From Streptomyces sp. ADI96-02 (lineage in GTDB: Bacteria > Actinomycetota > Actinomycetes > Streptomycetales > Streptomycetaceae), in the NCBI RefSeq assembly GCF_003846185.1, contig NZ_ML123034.1, positions 1,230,727-1,294,726 on the forward strand: DNA of 64,000 bases, written 5' to 3'. The position numbers and the translations under genes are program-made. Numbering within the stretch: the first letter of the stretch is position 1; each line of letters starts with the position of its first letter. The notes below the pieces were generated by a model. It did not search any database and was not told where the DNA came from. It was given only the letters and a program-made list of their open reading frames with translations. This document shows positions 18,201 to 26,413 of the stretch, piece by piece.

Positions 18201-21200
18201 TCCCCGGCGACCTGAACGAGGACGACTTCACCGGAGCGGTCTCCTGCATCCTGTCGGGCCGGGCCGCCAACTACTACGACTTCCAGGCCCTGGGGACCAG
18301 TGTCTACTCCCACCGGGACTCCGCGCACACCGCTGTCGACCTGGCGCTGCGTCAGCTCAGACACCGGGCGTGCGACCTCGCGCTCGTCGGCGCGGTGTGC
18401 CTGCGGCCGATCAGCGGCTGGGACCGCCATCTCACGGGTCTGGTGCCGGAGGGCCGGTCCATCGCGGAAGGCGCGGCCGTCCTGGCGGTCACCCGGCTCT
18501 CCACCGCGCTGGAGCACGGCCTGCCCGTCCTGGGCGCGCTCTCGACGGCGGTCGGGGGTTCGGGCCCGGAGGAATCAGCGACGCCCGCGCACTCCCTTCC
18601 CGCGCTGGCGGACGCCGGACACACCTATCTGTCGCTGGACGCCCTGCTCACGGTCGTCCGGGCCGTCGTCACCGGAACGGACGCCCTCGTGACGCCCGCC
18701 GCCGCCGGCTCACCGCTCATCCGGTTCACCCCGGCGGCCGAACCGCCCCGGCCCGGCCCGGCCCGGCAGGCACCGGAACAGGTCGCCGCGCCGGAACAGG
18801 CCGCGCCGGAGCAAGCACGGCCGGAGCACACAGCGGCCGACCGCGCCGCCGGGCCGGAGCAGGCCGCCGCGCCGGAACAGGCCGCGCCGGAGCAGGCCGC
18901 CGCGCCTGAGCAGGCCGCGCCGGAGGACCGGTCCGCACCCGAGCACGACGAGGGCTTCACCGGTCGTCGTCAGACCTTCCGGCTCGTCCCCACCACGCCT
19001 CCGAGCAGGAATCCCGCCGCACCGGCCCTCCCGCCGGGCACCGTCGTCATCACCGACGCCCCGGATCTCGCCGCGGCGGTCGCCGGCCCGGACATCGCCC
19101 TCTGGTCGCCTCGGCCGGGAGTCGCCGGCACGACCCACGTGCCGCCGGAGGAGGCTCCCGGGGCACTCGCCGGCCTGCCCTTCGTCCCGCGCCATATCCG
19201 GGTCCTGTCCCGGCTGCCCGACCTTCACGCCGGCGGCCACGGGGGCGACGAGGCCGAGGCCGCCCGGGTGGAGGACCTCCAGGACCTCACGTTCACCGCA
19301 CTCCAGGCGGCGCTGCCCGCACTGCGCAGCGGCGGCTCGCTCAGCGCGGTCCTGCTCGGGCCGGTGCCGGACGACCTCCCGCCGCCGCTGAGCGCCCTGT
19401 TCACCGGCCTGGTCCGTTCCGTACGGGCCGAGGTCCCGCAGTGCGGCGGGGTGACGCTGCTCAGCGACGCACCGGACGCGGCGAGGGCCCTGGACCAGTT
19501 GGCGCGTGCCGGCACCGCCCAGGTGCCCGCACACACGCTGGCCTGCCGCGGGGGCGACTGGTTCGCGCTGGCCGTCGCCGACGATCCCGCGCCGCCGCCC
19601 CCGGCGGGAGCCGCCTCGCTGCCGCCCGGCGCGGTCGTGGTCGCCTTCGGCGGCGCCCGGGGCATCACCCCGGAACTCCTCCACGCGGTCGCCCGCACCA
19701 GCGACCGGCCCCACGTCTACGTCATCGGCCGCACCCCGTTGCCGGAGAGCGGCGAACCGCTGCCGCCGCAGGCCGAGTTCATCGCCGCCGGGCGGCGCGC
19801 ACGCCCCGGCGCGTCGGTGCGCGAGCTGCGGGCCGACTACGAGAAGGCCCAGGCCCGCCTGGAGGTACGCCGTACGGTCCACAGGCTGACGGAGCTGTGC
19901 GGCCCGGACCGGGTCCACCACCGGGTGTGCGACGTCCTCGACGCCGAGCGCACCACCGCCGTCCTGGGCGAGGTCCTGGACCGGCACGGTCGGATCGACC
20001 TGCTCATCAACACCGTCCTCGACCTGCGGTCCCGTGCGCTGCACGCCAAGACCCTGACCGACTTCCGGGCGGTCCGGGCCACCAAGGCGACCGGATACCG
20101 CAACCTCAAACGGGCCCTCGCCGAGCGTCCGCCCCGGATCTGGTGCAACTTCAGCACGCTGGCGACGCTCGCCCCCGCGCCCGGCGACGTCGACTACTGC
20201 GCCGTCAACGAGTACCTGGCGTACGCGAGCGCCTGGGCGCAGAGGCACGGACCGGACGGCCGGCACGAGTTCGCGATCCTCTGGAGCGGGTGGCGGGAGG
20301 TCGGCGTCGCCAGCAGCACCACCATGCGGGAAACCCTCAAACGCAACCGGATGGACGCCTACATCAGCACCGCGCAGGGATGCGCGCAGTTCCTCTCCGC
20401 CCTCGCCCGGCCGCCGGCCGGCGGGGTCTCCTTCTTCATCCGGGACGAGGAGCGCGTCCTGCTGGCCCGGCGCGGGATCAGCACCTGGGGCACCTCCGGC
20501 GGCCTCCCGGCCCCGGTCCCGGCCCCGGACGCGCCACCGCCCGCCCCACCGGACCCGGCGCTGACCACACCGCTGCTGGACGGCGTCCTGCACCGCGGCA
20601 AGGACTGGGCCGTCTTCACCAAGACCTGGGACCCGCGCACCCTGGTCGAGCTGGACGGCCGGTGGATGCGCCACCACCGGGTCAACGGCGAGTACACGCT
20701 GCCCGGTACGTTCACCCTGGAAGCCGCGGCCGGCGCCGCCGCGGCCCTCTGCCCGGGTCTGCGGGTCACCGGGTTCCGCGGGCTCGTCTGCCGGACCTCC
20801 GTGACGGTCAGGCTCGCCGGGCCGCCGCGCACCGTCGCGGTGGAGGCCCGCGTCACGAGCCGCCGGCCAGGCGGCGCCGAGGTGGCGGTCAGGATGACGG
20901 CGCACCGGATCGGCAAGAACGGCAAGGTGCTGCGCTTCAACGACCTGCTGTGCGAGACGACGGTGGTGCTGGCGGACCGCTATCCCGACCTCGCCGGGCC
21001 GCCGGACTGCTCGTCGTACGAACCCGAACCCGATTTCGCGATGCCGGTCTACTCCCCCGACCCGCCGATCTCGCTCACCGGCCCGTTCGCCGGCACCCGC
21101 GACTACGCCCGCGGGCCGGACGGGTGCAGCGCCGGGTTCGCTCTGGACCACGCCGCCTGGGCTCCGGCCCTCGCCGGGGCGGCCGTACCGGCGATCCTGC

Positions 21201-21496
21201 TGGACGCGATGGTGCACCTGCTGCTGCTGCCGCCGCGCGGTGACCGCCCGCCGCTGGTCGGCCCGATGGCCGGGCTCGACGAGGTCGACCTCGGGGGGCC
21301 GGGCAACGACTGCCGGCTCAGCGCGGAGAACCCGGTGATCCGGCTGCACTGCGACTTCGCCAGCGGGGCCCTGACCGCCGTGACGGGTCGCGGACGGGTG
21401 CTGGCCCGGATCACCGGCGTCAGCGCCCATGCCCTGGACCACAGCGGAGACGTGGTCCGGCCCCGCGGCGGCGTTCCGCAGCCGCCCCCTTCGTGA
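15296..21496 (+). CDS. galB: Iterative PKS: FabL-type ER-KS-CLF-KR-DH (galbonolide GalB-like)
   Basis: This 2066-residue protein is the core of a single-module reducing PKS. Residues about 1-262 are an SDR like B. subtilis FabL enoyl-ACP reductase, with Y156-x6-K163. A Pro/Ala/Glu linker follows. The KS spans about 358-820, with C559 in LDSACASG, H693 in HGTGT and H730 in NKQVFGHT. A CLF-like second KS (about 828-1135) has YSHRDSAH where Cys should be. An AAPEQ-repeat linker leads to a KR with its structural subdomain (about 1240-1720; GGARGIT, YCAVN). A double-hotdog DH follows (about 1755-2050), with His near 1793 in HRVNGEYTLP and Asp near 1969 in LLDAMVHLL. There is no AT, ACP or thioesterase. 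This resembles PUFA synthase parts joined to a FabL reductase. It overlaps galA and is followed by galC. Confidence 0.88.
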   Translation: MTTTDHLRGRVALVTGAAKSLGADIVRRLAEGGAHVIVNYFHSVEQAESLRAELEQAGHSCEFIRASVAKTSEIDRMFDLVRERHGRLDILINNAAGGAFLPLFGVDDTYWQRAWSTNVMAAYHCSRRAAELMAGREGASILCLSSVGAHQPVPGYGPGGVTKAALESLVRYLALELVGRGIRVNTVLLGSVASEIVVNLDAPDAALGDPAGTSELMRRTLSTPEAARLIVHLLHEDAGFITGQTIFADGGISIGGMQGMRLHSRLADQVSRTPRTSTTGTSTPVGSTPAPGQPAAVRPAPAPAPAPAPAPAPAPAPAASPQPDRTPKPEPEHEPEPEPEPEPDRWRSRKPETEAEADPGAVAVVGLGLTLPGANNTAEFWDRLREGVLLSSEPSAFELKHFWAPTREETDAFYVREAGYLHDFVPDPASVAEPDGNVGHPGWPRTTRWLRHCAVQALAGVGRAPKDRYLAVTTGIHDQTGLGAQGVVLGDEYRRMVRGAIPADRDGDWLAELADHAISAHYGGDGGNPQGYLPASVSRDALRGLVPDDSQHLTLDSACASGLFAVDAAVKALREGSCDVALAGGTAVVEPIGFTLFCRAQGISMSGRVRPFDRAADGTLIGEGAVMLVLKSYARAVADGDRVLGVIRGTGLAADGRGKGIHAPAPRGQELAIARAWADAGVEADDVDWIVAHGTGTPVGDEIELRSLLSRLGPRRKACLLTSNKQVFGHTGVLAGLVSVAHALVALERRAVPGQPVVTDPHPLLGDGSRLTVPVEDRPWPADGTRPRVVGVSSFGLGGADAHVVLSDRVPPAAPAGRRGGAATADAEDLVVVGWNAHLPGLASDRVPAWLSGDGPRPEAGFGTPYPLPSPRDVRIPPLTMRHMDAAHLMMLQVLGPLLEQLGEPGAGLRPTTAIVVGSTLPTTHNTRAALRVHARECATAFDILPDPKQAQALKTYLAKGMEDAREVIPGDLNEDDFTGAVSCILSGRAANYYDFQALGTSVYSHRDSAHTAVDLALRQLRHRACDLALVGAVCLRPISGWDRHLTGLVPEGRSIAEGAAVLAVTRLSTALEHGLPVLGALSTAVGGSGPEESATPAHSLPALADAGHTYLSLDALLTVVRAVVTGTDALVTPAAAGSPLIRFTPAAEPPRPGPARQAPEQVAAPEQAAPEQARPEHTAADRAAGPEQAAAPEQAAPEQAAAPEQAAPEDRSAPEHDEGFTGRRQTFRLVPTTPPSRNPAAPALPPGTVVITDAPDLAAAVAGPDIALWSPRPGVAGTTHVPPEEAPGALAGLPFVPRHIRVLSRLPDLHAGGHGGDEAEAARVEDLQDLTFTALQAALPALRSGGSLSAVLLGPVPDDLPPPLSALFTGLVRSVRAEVPQCGGVTLLSDAPDAARALDQLARAGTAQVPAHTLACRGGDWFALAVADDPAPPPPAGAASLPPGAVVVAFGGARGITPELLHAVARTSDRPHVYVIGRTPLPESGEPLPPQAEFIAAGRRARPGASVRELRADYEKAQARLEVRRTVHRLTELCGPDRVHHRVCDVLDAERTTAVLGEVLDRHGRIDLLINTVLDLRSRALHAKTLTDFRAVRATKATGYRNLKRALAERPPRIWCNFSTLATLAPAPGDVDYCAVNEYLAYASAWAQRHGPDGRHEFAILWSGWREVGVASSTTMRETLKRNRMDAYISTAQGCAQFLSALARPPAGGVSFFIRDEERVLLARRGISTWGTSGGLPAPVPAPDAPPPAPPDPALTTPLLDGVLHRGKDWAVFTKTWDPRTLVELDGRWMRHHRVNGEYTLPGTFTLEAAAGAAAALCPGLRVTGFRGLVCRTSVTVRLAGPPRTVAVEARVTSRRPGGAEVAVRMTAHRIGKNGKVLRFNDLLCETTVVLADRYPDLAGPPDCSSYEPEPDFAMPVYSPDPPISLTGPFAGTRDYARGPDGCSAGFALDHAAWAPALAGAAVPAILLDAMVHLLLLPPRGDRPPLVGPMAGLDEVDLGGPGNDCRLSAENPVIRLHCDFASGALTAVTGRGRVLARITGVSAHALDHSGDVVRPRGGVPQPPPS
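18774..18930 (+). repeat. In-frame AAPEQ-type repeats in the galB linker
   Basis: Repeated units coding for (A)APEQA(A) occur about eight times at roughly residues 1160-1212 of the PKS. They form a flexible charged/Ala-Pro linker between the CLF-like and KR regions. A second low-complexity linker (alternating Ala-Pro, then Glu-Pro) lies at about 16190-16330. Confidence 0.8.
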
Positions 21497-21513
21497 CAGC
21501 CGAGGAGACAGCA

Positions 21514-22527
21514 GTGTTGTGGCAGAACATCGCGATCGCCGGGACCGGCGCGTGGGTACCACCCGTCAGACCCGAGCACGGACCGTGGAACGGAGCGGCC
21601 ACCGCGCAGCCGTCGCTGGCGGCGCTCAACGGATTCGCCTCGGCCGCCGTCTCCACGGACAGCACGGCGACGCAGATGGCGGCCCGCGCCGGGCTCAAGG
21701 CGCTGCGCCACGCGGGCGTCACGGGCGACGACCTGAGTCTGCTGGTGCACGCCAACTTCCAGGACGAGGACCACTACACGCCCGCGCCGTACCTGCTGCG
21801 GGTGCTCGGAGGGGCGGACACCAACGGGATCGAGCTCGGCGCGGCCAGTGACGGCGGGGCCGCCGCGCTCGTCGTCGCGGCCGAACACCTCACCGCCCGA
21901 CCGGACGCGAAGGCCGCGCTGGTCACGGCCGCGGGCCGGTTCCCGCACGAGCGGTGGGGCCATTCCCGGGAACTGGGCTACGTGGCCGGTGACGCCGGGG
22001 CCGCCGCCGTACTCACCCGGACGCCGGGCTTCGCCCGCCTGGCGGCGACCGCCCACGCCACCGAGCCGCAACTGGAGACTTTGACCCGGGTCAGGAAGGG
22101 GCCCGCCGGCGCCGAACGGTCCTTCCTCATCGAGGAGACCGGGTTCATGCCCCACATCGACGCGATGCAGCGCTCCACGCGCCGCTGCATCGAGACCGTC
22201 CTCGACGAGACCGCCGTGCGACCGCGGGACATCACGCACGTGGTGTCCATCGCGATCGGTGCCGTCGTGCTCGACCTGGTGCTCGCCGGGTCACCGCTCG
22301 GCGTCCGGGCCGGCGACACCGCCTGGACCTTCGGCCGGCACCTCGGCCACGCAGGTCCGTGCGACATCCTGCTCGCCCTCGACCGGATGTTCCGCTCCGG
22401 CAGGCTGCGGGCCGGCGAACGCGTTCTCGTCGTGAGTTTCGGAGTCGGCTTCCGCTGGACCACCGCACTGCTGGAGGTCTCCGGCAATCCCGCCGCGACG
22501 CCGGCCGGCCGCTCAGAGAAAGAATGA
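21514..22527 (+). CDS. galC: KAS III-like protein with Ser in place of Cys (GalC-like)
   Basis: A 337-residue thiolase-fold protein of the FabH family. At the FabH nucleophile site the sequence is GAASDGGAAA, so S112 replaces the Cys, and the usual His and Asn motifs (NxHQ, GNxxA) are not recognisable (SIAIGAVVL, GHAGPCD). Ser-type relatives such as DpsC of daunorubicin synthesis select a propionyl starter, and other KAS III-like enzymes are acyltransferases. It may therefore prime the PKS with propionate or release the chain; this is inference. GTG at 21514 is chosen for its GAGGAG site; GTG at 21493 overlaps galB. Confidence 0.8.
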   Translation: MLWQNIAIAGTGAWVPPVRPEHGPWNGAATAQPSLAALNGFASAAVSTDSTATQMAARAGLKALRHAGVTGDDLSLLVHANFQDEDHYTPAPYLLRVLGGADTNGIELGAASDGGAAALVVAAEHLTARPDAKAALVTAAGRFPHERWGHSRELGYVAGDAGAAAVLTRTPGFARLAATAHATEPQLETLTRVRKGPAGAERSFLIEETGFMPHIDAMQRSTRRCIETVLDETAVRPRDITHVVSIAIGAVVLDLVLAGSPLGVRAGDTAWTFGRHLGHAGPCDILLALDRMFRSGRLRAGERVLVVSFGVGFRWTTALLEVSGNPAATPAGRSEKE

Positions 22528-22535
22528 GGTTGTCC

Positions 22536-23999
22536 ATGACAGACACGCGTACGGCGACCGCCGCGTCGGTTCCTCTCGCCCCGCGGGCGCTGCCGCTGCT
22601 GGGCCACGCACTGCCCCTGCTCCGCGATCCGCTGGCGTTCATCATGTCCCTGTCCGAGTACCGCACGATGGTCCGCGTCCGGCTGGGCCCGCGTTCCGCC
22701 GTGATGGTCTGCGATCCGGCGCTGACCCGGCAGGTGTTCCTGAACGACCGCGTCTTCGACAAGGGCGGCCCGATCTACGACCGGATCAGCGAGGTCATCG
22801 GCGACGGCCTCTCCACCTGCTCGTACACCTTGCACCGGCGGCAACGGCGGCTCTGCCAGCCGTCGTTCCACCCCGCCAGACTGGCCGGGTACGGGGTGGT
22901 GTTCGCCCGGGCCGCCGAGCTGAAGGCGGGGTCCTGGCACGACGGCGACGTCCTCGACGTCACCCAGGAGATGATGACGCTGACGACGCGGGCCACCATG
23001 GAGACGATGTTCAGCGGCGCGCTCCCGGCGGAGACCATGCGGCGGTCCCTGGCCGACACCGCCACCATCGTGAGCGCGTTCTTCCGCCGGATGATGACCC
23101 CGCCCCTGCTGCGCAGCCTGCCGACTCCGCGGAAGCGGCGCTACGACGACGCCCGCGAGCGGCTGTCGGCCACCATCGCGGAGATCATCGCCGAACGGCG
23201 GGCCGATCCGACCGACCACGCCGATCTGCTCTCCGCCCTGGTCGGCGCGGTCGACGAGGAGAGCGAGGACGGCAGGAAGCAGCTGAACGACACCGAACTC
23301 GCGGACGAGGCCCTGACGTTCTTCCTCGGCGGGATGGAGACCACGGCCATCACCCTGGCCTGGGCGCTGAACCTGCTCGCCACGCACCCGGACGTCCAGC
23401 GCCGCCTCCAGGCCGAGACCGACGGCGTGCTGGCCGGCGGGAAGCTCGCTCCCGCGCACCTGCCCGCGCTCGGCCTGGCCACCCGGGTGGTGACCGAGGC
23501 GCTGCGGCTGTACCCGCCCGCCTGGATGATGACCCGCACCCTCCGGGAGGACGCCGAACTCGGCGGCGTACGGCTCAAGCGCGGCAGCGTCCTGGTGCTC
23601 AGCCCGTACCTCCTGCACCGGCGGCCCGACCTCTATCCGGAGCCGGACCGGTTCGACCCGGACCGCTGGCTCGGCGCCCAGCCCGACCGGGCCGCCTACA
23701 TCCCGTTCGGCGCGGGACCCCGCAAGTGCATCGGGGACCAGTTCGCCCTCAACGAGGCGGTCCTGGCCCTCACCGCCGTCGTCGCGCGCTGGGAGGTGTC
23801 CCCCGTCGGCGACGAGCCGTTCCGGCCCAAGGTGGAGACCAGTCTGAGTTCGCGCGGGCTGGCCCTGCGGATCGGTGAGCGGCGGCCGGCCCTCGCCGAC
23901 GCCGCCGGGCTCCGCCCGGCGGCCGTGCCGACGCCCGCGCCCGCCGGGCCGCCCGACGGGCCCGGCGACGTCTGCCCGGTGACGCGCGGGGAGCGGTGA
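22536..23999 (+). CDS. galD: Cytochrome P450 (GalD-like)
   Basis: A 487-residue heme monooxygenase. The I-helix oxygen-binding motif is FFLGGMETTAITLAW, the K-helix ExxR is in TEALRLYPPAW, and the heme loop is FGAGPRKCIGDQFA with ligand C398. ATG at 22536 follows a GAGG site; ATG at 22524 overlaps the galC stop and is an alternative. In the published galbonolide work (recalled), a galD mutant accumulated a compound lacking two hydroxyls and a double bond. That makes this the main oxidative tailoring enzyme. The C-terminal tail is Pro/Ala rich. It is followed after 4 nt by the Rieske gene. Confidence 0.88.
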   Translation: MTDTRTATAASVPLAPRALPLLGHALPLLRDPLAFIMSLSEYRTMVRVRLGPRSAVMVCDPALTRQVFLNDRVFDKGGPIYDRISEVIGDGLSTCSYTLHRRQRRLCQPSFHPARLAGYGVVFARAAELKAGSWHDGDVLDVTQEMMTLTTRATMETMFSGALPAETMRRSLADTATIVSAFFRRMMTPPLLRSLPTPRKRRYDDARERLSATIAEIIAERRADPTDHADLLSALVGAVDEESEDGRKQLNDTELADEALTFFLGGMETTAITLAWALNLLATHPDVQRRLQAETDGVLAGGKLAPAHLPALGLATRVVTEALRLYPPAWMMTRTLREDAELGGVRLKRGSVLVLSPYLLHRRPDLYPEPDRFDPDRWLGAQPDRAAYIPFGAGPRKCIGDQFALNEAVLALTAVVARWEVSPVGDEPFRPKVETSLSSRGLALRIGERRPALADAAGLRPAAVPTPAPAGPPDGPGDVCPVTRGER

Positions 24000-24003
24000 C
24001 GCC

Positions 24004-25113
24004 GTGAAGCCCCATCTGAAACCGCTGGTGAAGCAGCTCCTCGGCGACCGGCGGGCCGGTCTGCTCACCGCGACCCCGGCCGACGCCCTGCGCGCTCCCT
24101 CGCGGCCCTATCCGAACGGGTGGTTCTGCCTGGCCTTCAGCGACGAGGTGCGGCCAGGATCGGTCACCACCCGTCCGCTCGCGGGCGCGGAGGTGGTCCT
24201 CTACCGGACGGCCGCGGGCAGGCTGCGGGCCGTCCGGCCCCGGTGCCCGCATCTGGGAGCGCATCTCGGGGTCGGCGGAACGGTCGAGGGCGAGGACATC
24301 GTCTGCCCCTTCCACCAGTTCGCCTTCGATCCGGCCGGCGTCTGCGTACGCACGGGCTACGGCCAGCCGCCGCCGAAGGCGTCGCTGGCGCAGTACCCGG
24401 TGTGCGAGGCCAACGGCTCGGTCTACGTGTGGTGGCACGCGCTCGGCCTGCCCCCGCGGTGGGAGGTCCCGGCCCTCCCCCTGGACGACCGGCAGCCCTT
24501 CAGCCATGACACCTTCGACATCGCCGGTCACCCGCAGGACGTCATCGAGAACGCGTTCGACTGGGGGCATCTGCCCACCCTGCACGGTCTGAAGGGCCTC
24601 GACATCGAGGGCGCGCCGGTGGCCGGGGAGCCGGTCAGCACGGTCACCGCGACGGCCCGGGGCACCGTCATGCGCGGGTTCCGCCAGTCCTACTCGCTCA
24701 CGGTGATCGGACTGGCCACCATCGCGGCGAGGACGGTCCTGCCCCGGGGGGCGGGCAGCCTCTACGTGATGCTCCACGCGACCGCGACCGGTCCGGGACG
24801 CGTCCAGCTCCGGTTCGGTACGAAGCTTGAGCTGAGCGGCCCTCCCGGCGTGCCGGAGAGGGCGGGGCGCGCGGCGGTGATGCCCGTGGCCCGGCTCCTC
24901 AGCGCCGTCCTCCAGAGGGTGGCGAGCGTCGACACCGGCGCGGACCTGCTGATGTGGCACCACCAGGAGCACGTCGAGCATCCGAAGCTCGCCAGGGGCG
25001 ACGGTCCGATCGGCCGCTACCGGCAGTGGGCGCAGCAGTTCTACACGGAACCCGCGGGCGGCCTCGCGCCGCCGGGGCCGCCCCGTGCCGAGGCGCGCCG
25101 GTCGGAGGAGTGA
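24004..25113 (+). CDS. galE: Rieske [2Fe-2S] oxygenase (GalE-like)
   Basis: A 369-residue Rieske non-heme iron oxygenase, alpha-subunit type. The cluster is bound by C81-x-H83 (RCPHLGAH) and C101-x2-H104 (VCPFHQF). The mononuclear iron site is visible as ENAFDWGHLPTLHG. It resembles KshA and other oxygenases that need a separate reductase; none is encoded nearby. GTG at 24004 starts 4 nt after galD, so the two are coexpressed. It probably helps oxidise the macrolactone, but its exact step is unknown to me. The symbol refers to the galbonolide pathway, not to galactose epimerase. Confidence 0.85.
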   Translation: MKPHLKPLVKQLLGDRRAGLLTATPADALRAPSRPYPNGWFCLAFSDEVRPGSVTTRPLAGAEVVLYRTAAGRLRAVRPRCPHLGAHLGVGGTVEGEDIVCPFHQFAFDPAGVCVRTGYGQPPPKASLAQYPVCEANGSVYVWWHALGLPPRWEVPALPLDDRQPFSHDTFDIAGHPQDVIENAFDWGHLPTLHGLKGLDIEGAPVAGEPVSTVTATARGTVMRGFRQSYSLTVIGLATIAARTVLPRGAGSLYVMLHATATGPGRVQLRFGTKLELSGPPGVPERAGRAAVMPVARLLSAVLQRVASVDTGADLLMWHHQEHVEHPKLARGDGPIGRYRQWAQQFYTEPAGGLAPPGPPRAEARRSEE

Positions 25114-25220
25114 GGGCCGACGGCGGCGTTCCGGGGCGCTCCCGCCGCCCGGTCGTCGGCGATCACCGTGCGTCGGGGCAGCCCGCGAGCCGGCCGGGCC
25201 GGGACCGAAGGAGGGACGAT

Positions 25221-26114
25221 ATGGCAGCGGAGAACGGCGTTCCCGGCACGGGGCACCGACTGGCCGTGCTGGGCGCGGGGGTGATGGGTTCGGGCATCGC
25301 GGCGCTGGCGGTCGGGCACGGAATCGCGGTGTGGCTGATCGACCTGGACCGGCGTCGGCTGGACGAGGCTCCGGCGAGGATCGGCCACCAGGTGCGTACG
25401 GCGCGGCTGCTGGGCGCGCTGCCGGACGGGGCCGTCCCCGGCGCGCTCGTCACCGGCCTGTCGCTCGCCGGCCTGATGGCAGCCGGTGACGCGGTCCCCA
25501 CCGCGGTGATCGAGGCGGTCACCGAGCATCCCGACGCCAAGGCGAAGGTCCTCGCGGAGGTGTGCGCCCTGGTCCCGCCGGGCACCCCGATCATCTCGAA
25601 CACGTCGGCGATTCCCGTGGACGAGCTGGCGCTGGCGACGACCCGGCCGGCGGATCTGGTCGGCGCGCACTTCATGAATCCGCCCTGTCTGATCCGTACG
25701 GTCGAGGTCATCCGGGGTACGCAGACCGGCGAGGCCGCCCTGGCGGCGCTGCGGGCGCTGCTCGCCGTGCTGCGGCGGCAGGCGATCGTGGTCGAGGACG
25801 CGCCGGGTTTCGTGACCAGTCGGATCCTGCACCCGATGATCAACGACGCGGTCCGGGTGGTGGCGTCGGGTACCGCGAGCGCCGACGCGGTCGACCGCCT
25901 GATGCAGGGGTGCCTCGGTCACCCGACGGGGCCGCTCCGCACCGCCGATCTCATCGGGCTGGACAACCTGGTCGACTCGCTGTGGGTGCTGCACGGCCGG
26001 ACCGGTGACGAGGGCTGCCGCCCCTGCGACCTGCTGCTGGAGATGGTGCGGGCAGGCCGCCTCGGCCGCAAGAGCGGGCGCGGCTTCTACGAGTACGAGG
26101 GAGAACCCGCATGA
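25221..26114 (+). CDS. galK: 3-hydroxyacyl dehydrogenase, methoxymalonyl-ACP pathway (FkbK-like)
   Basis: A 297-residue 3-hydroxybutyryl-CoA dehydrogenase-family protein. It has the NAD-binding loop AVLGAGVMGSGIA near residues 15-27, the SNTSAIPVDELA and GAHFMNPPCLIRTVEV catalytic region, and the GLDNLVDSLWVLH C-terminal helix domain. In FkbK/AsmO-type pathways it oxidises glyceryl-ACP to the aldehyde or hydroxy-oxo intermediate on the way to hydroxymalonyl-ACP. A strong AAGGAGG site precedes ATG 25221. The stop overlaps the carrier-protein gene by ATGA. The symbol follows the recalled galG-K naming, not galactokinase. Confidence 0.85.
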   Translation: MAAENGVPGTGHRLAVLGAGVMGSGIAALAVGHGIAVWLIDLDRRRLDEAPARIGHQVRTARLLGALPDGAVPGALVTGLSLAGLMAAGDAVPTAVIEAVTEHPDAKAKVLAEVCALVPPGTPIISNTSAIPVDELALATTRPADLVGAHFMNPPCLIRTVEVIRGTQTGEAALAALRALLAVLRRQAIVVEDAPGFVTSRILHPMINDAVRVVASGTASADAVDRLMQGCLGHPTGPLRTADLIGLDNLVDSLWVLHGRTGDEGCRPCDLLLEMVRAGRLGRKSGRGFYEYEGEPA

Positions 26115-26413
26115 CCACATCATCCGACCATCCGGTGCCGGAACCCGTCGTGGGCACGGGCGACGTCCAGGCGGACCTGCTGCGGTTCCTGGCGCGGCGT
26201 ACGGGGAGGGCCTGGCCGCCCGACGCGGACGTCTTCGGGTCCGGTGGGCTGTCCTCGCTCTTCGCCATGGAGATGGTGGTGCATCTGGAGAGGACGTACG
26301 GCATCGCCATCCGCGGCGCCGACCTGCGGATGGACAACTTCCGCACCGTGGCGCGGATGGCCGGGCTGGTCGAACGGCTCCGCGGGCCGGGCCCCGGCGG
26401 CTCCGGTGCGTGA
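26111..26413 (+). CDS. galJ: Acyl carrier protein for methoxymalonyl unit (FkbJ-like)
   Basis: A 100-residue carrier protein. The phosphopantetheine site is in FGSGGLSSLFAMEMV, most likely S49 before LFAM as in FkbJ-type proteins. It carries the glyceryl to methoxymalonyl intermediates made by the neighbouring enzymes, then presents the extender unit to the PKS. It overlaps galK at its start and the acyl-CoA dehydrogenase gene by 8 nt at its end, so these three are translationally coupled. Confidence 0.85.
   Translation: MTTSSDHPVPEPVVGTGDVQADLLRFLARRTGRAWPPDADVFGSGGLSSLFAMEMVVHLERTYGIAIRGADLRMDNFRTVARMAGLVERLRGPGPGGSGA

Noticed and set aside
15296..21496. Enediyne PKS
   Set aside because: There is no AT, ACP or phosphopantetheinyl transferase domain in the protein, and no enediyne cassette genes are nearby.
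24004..26114. Galactose genes galE and galK
   Set aside because: The proteins are a Rieske oxygenase and a hydroxyacyl dehydrogenase; the letters refer only to galbonolide naming.
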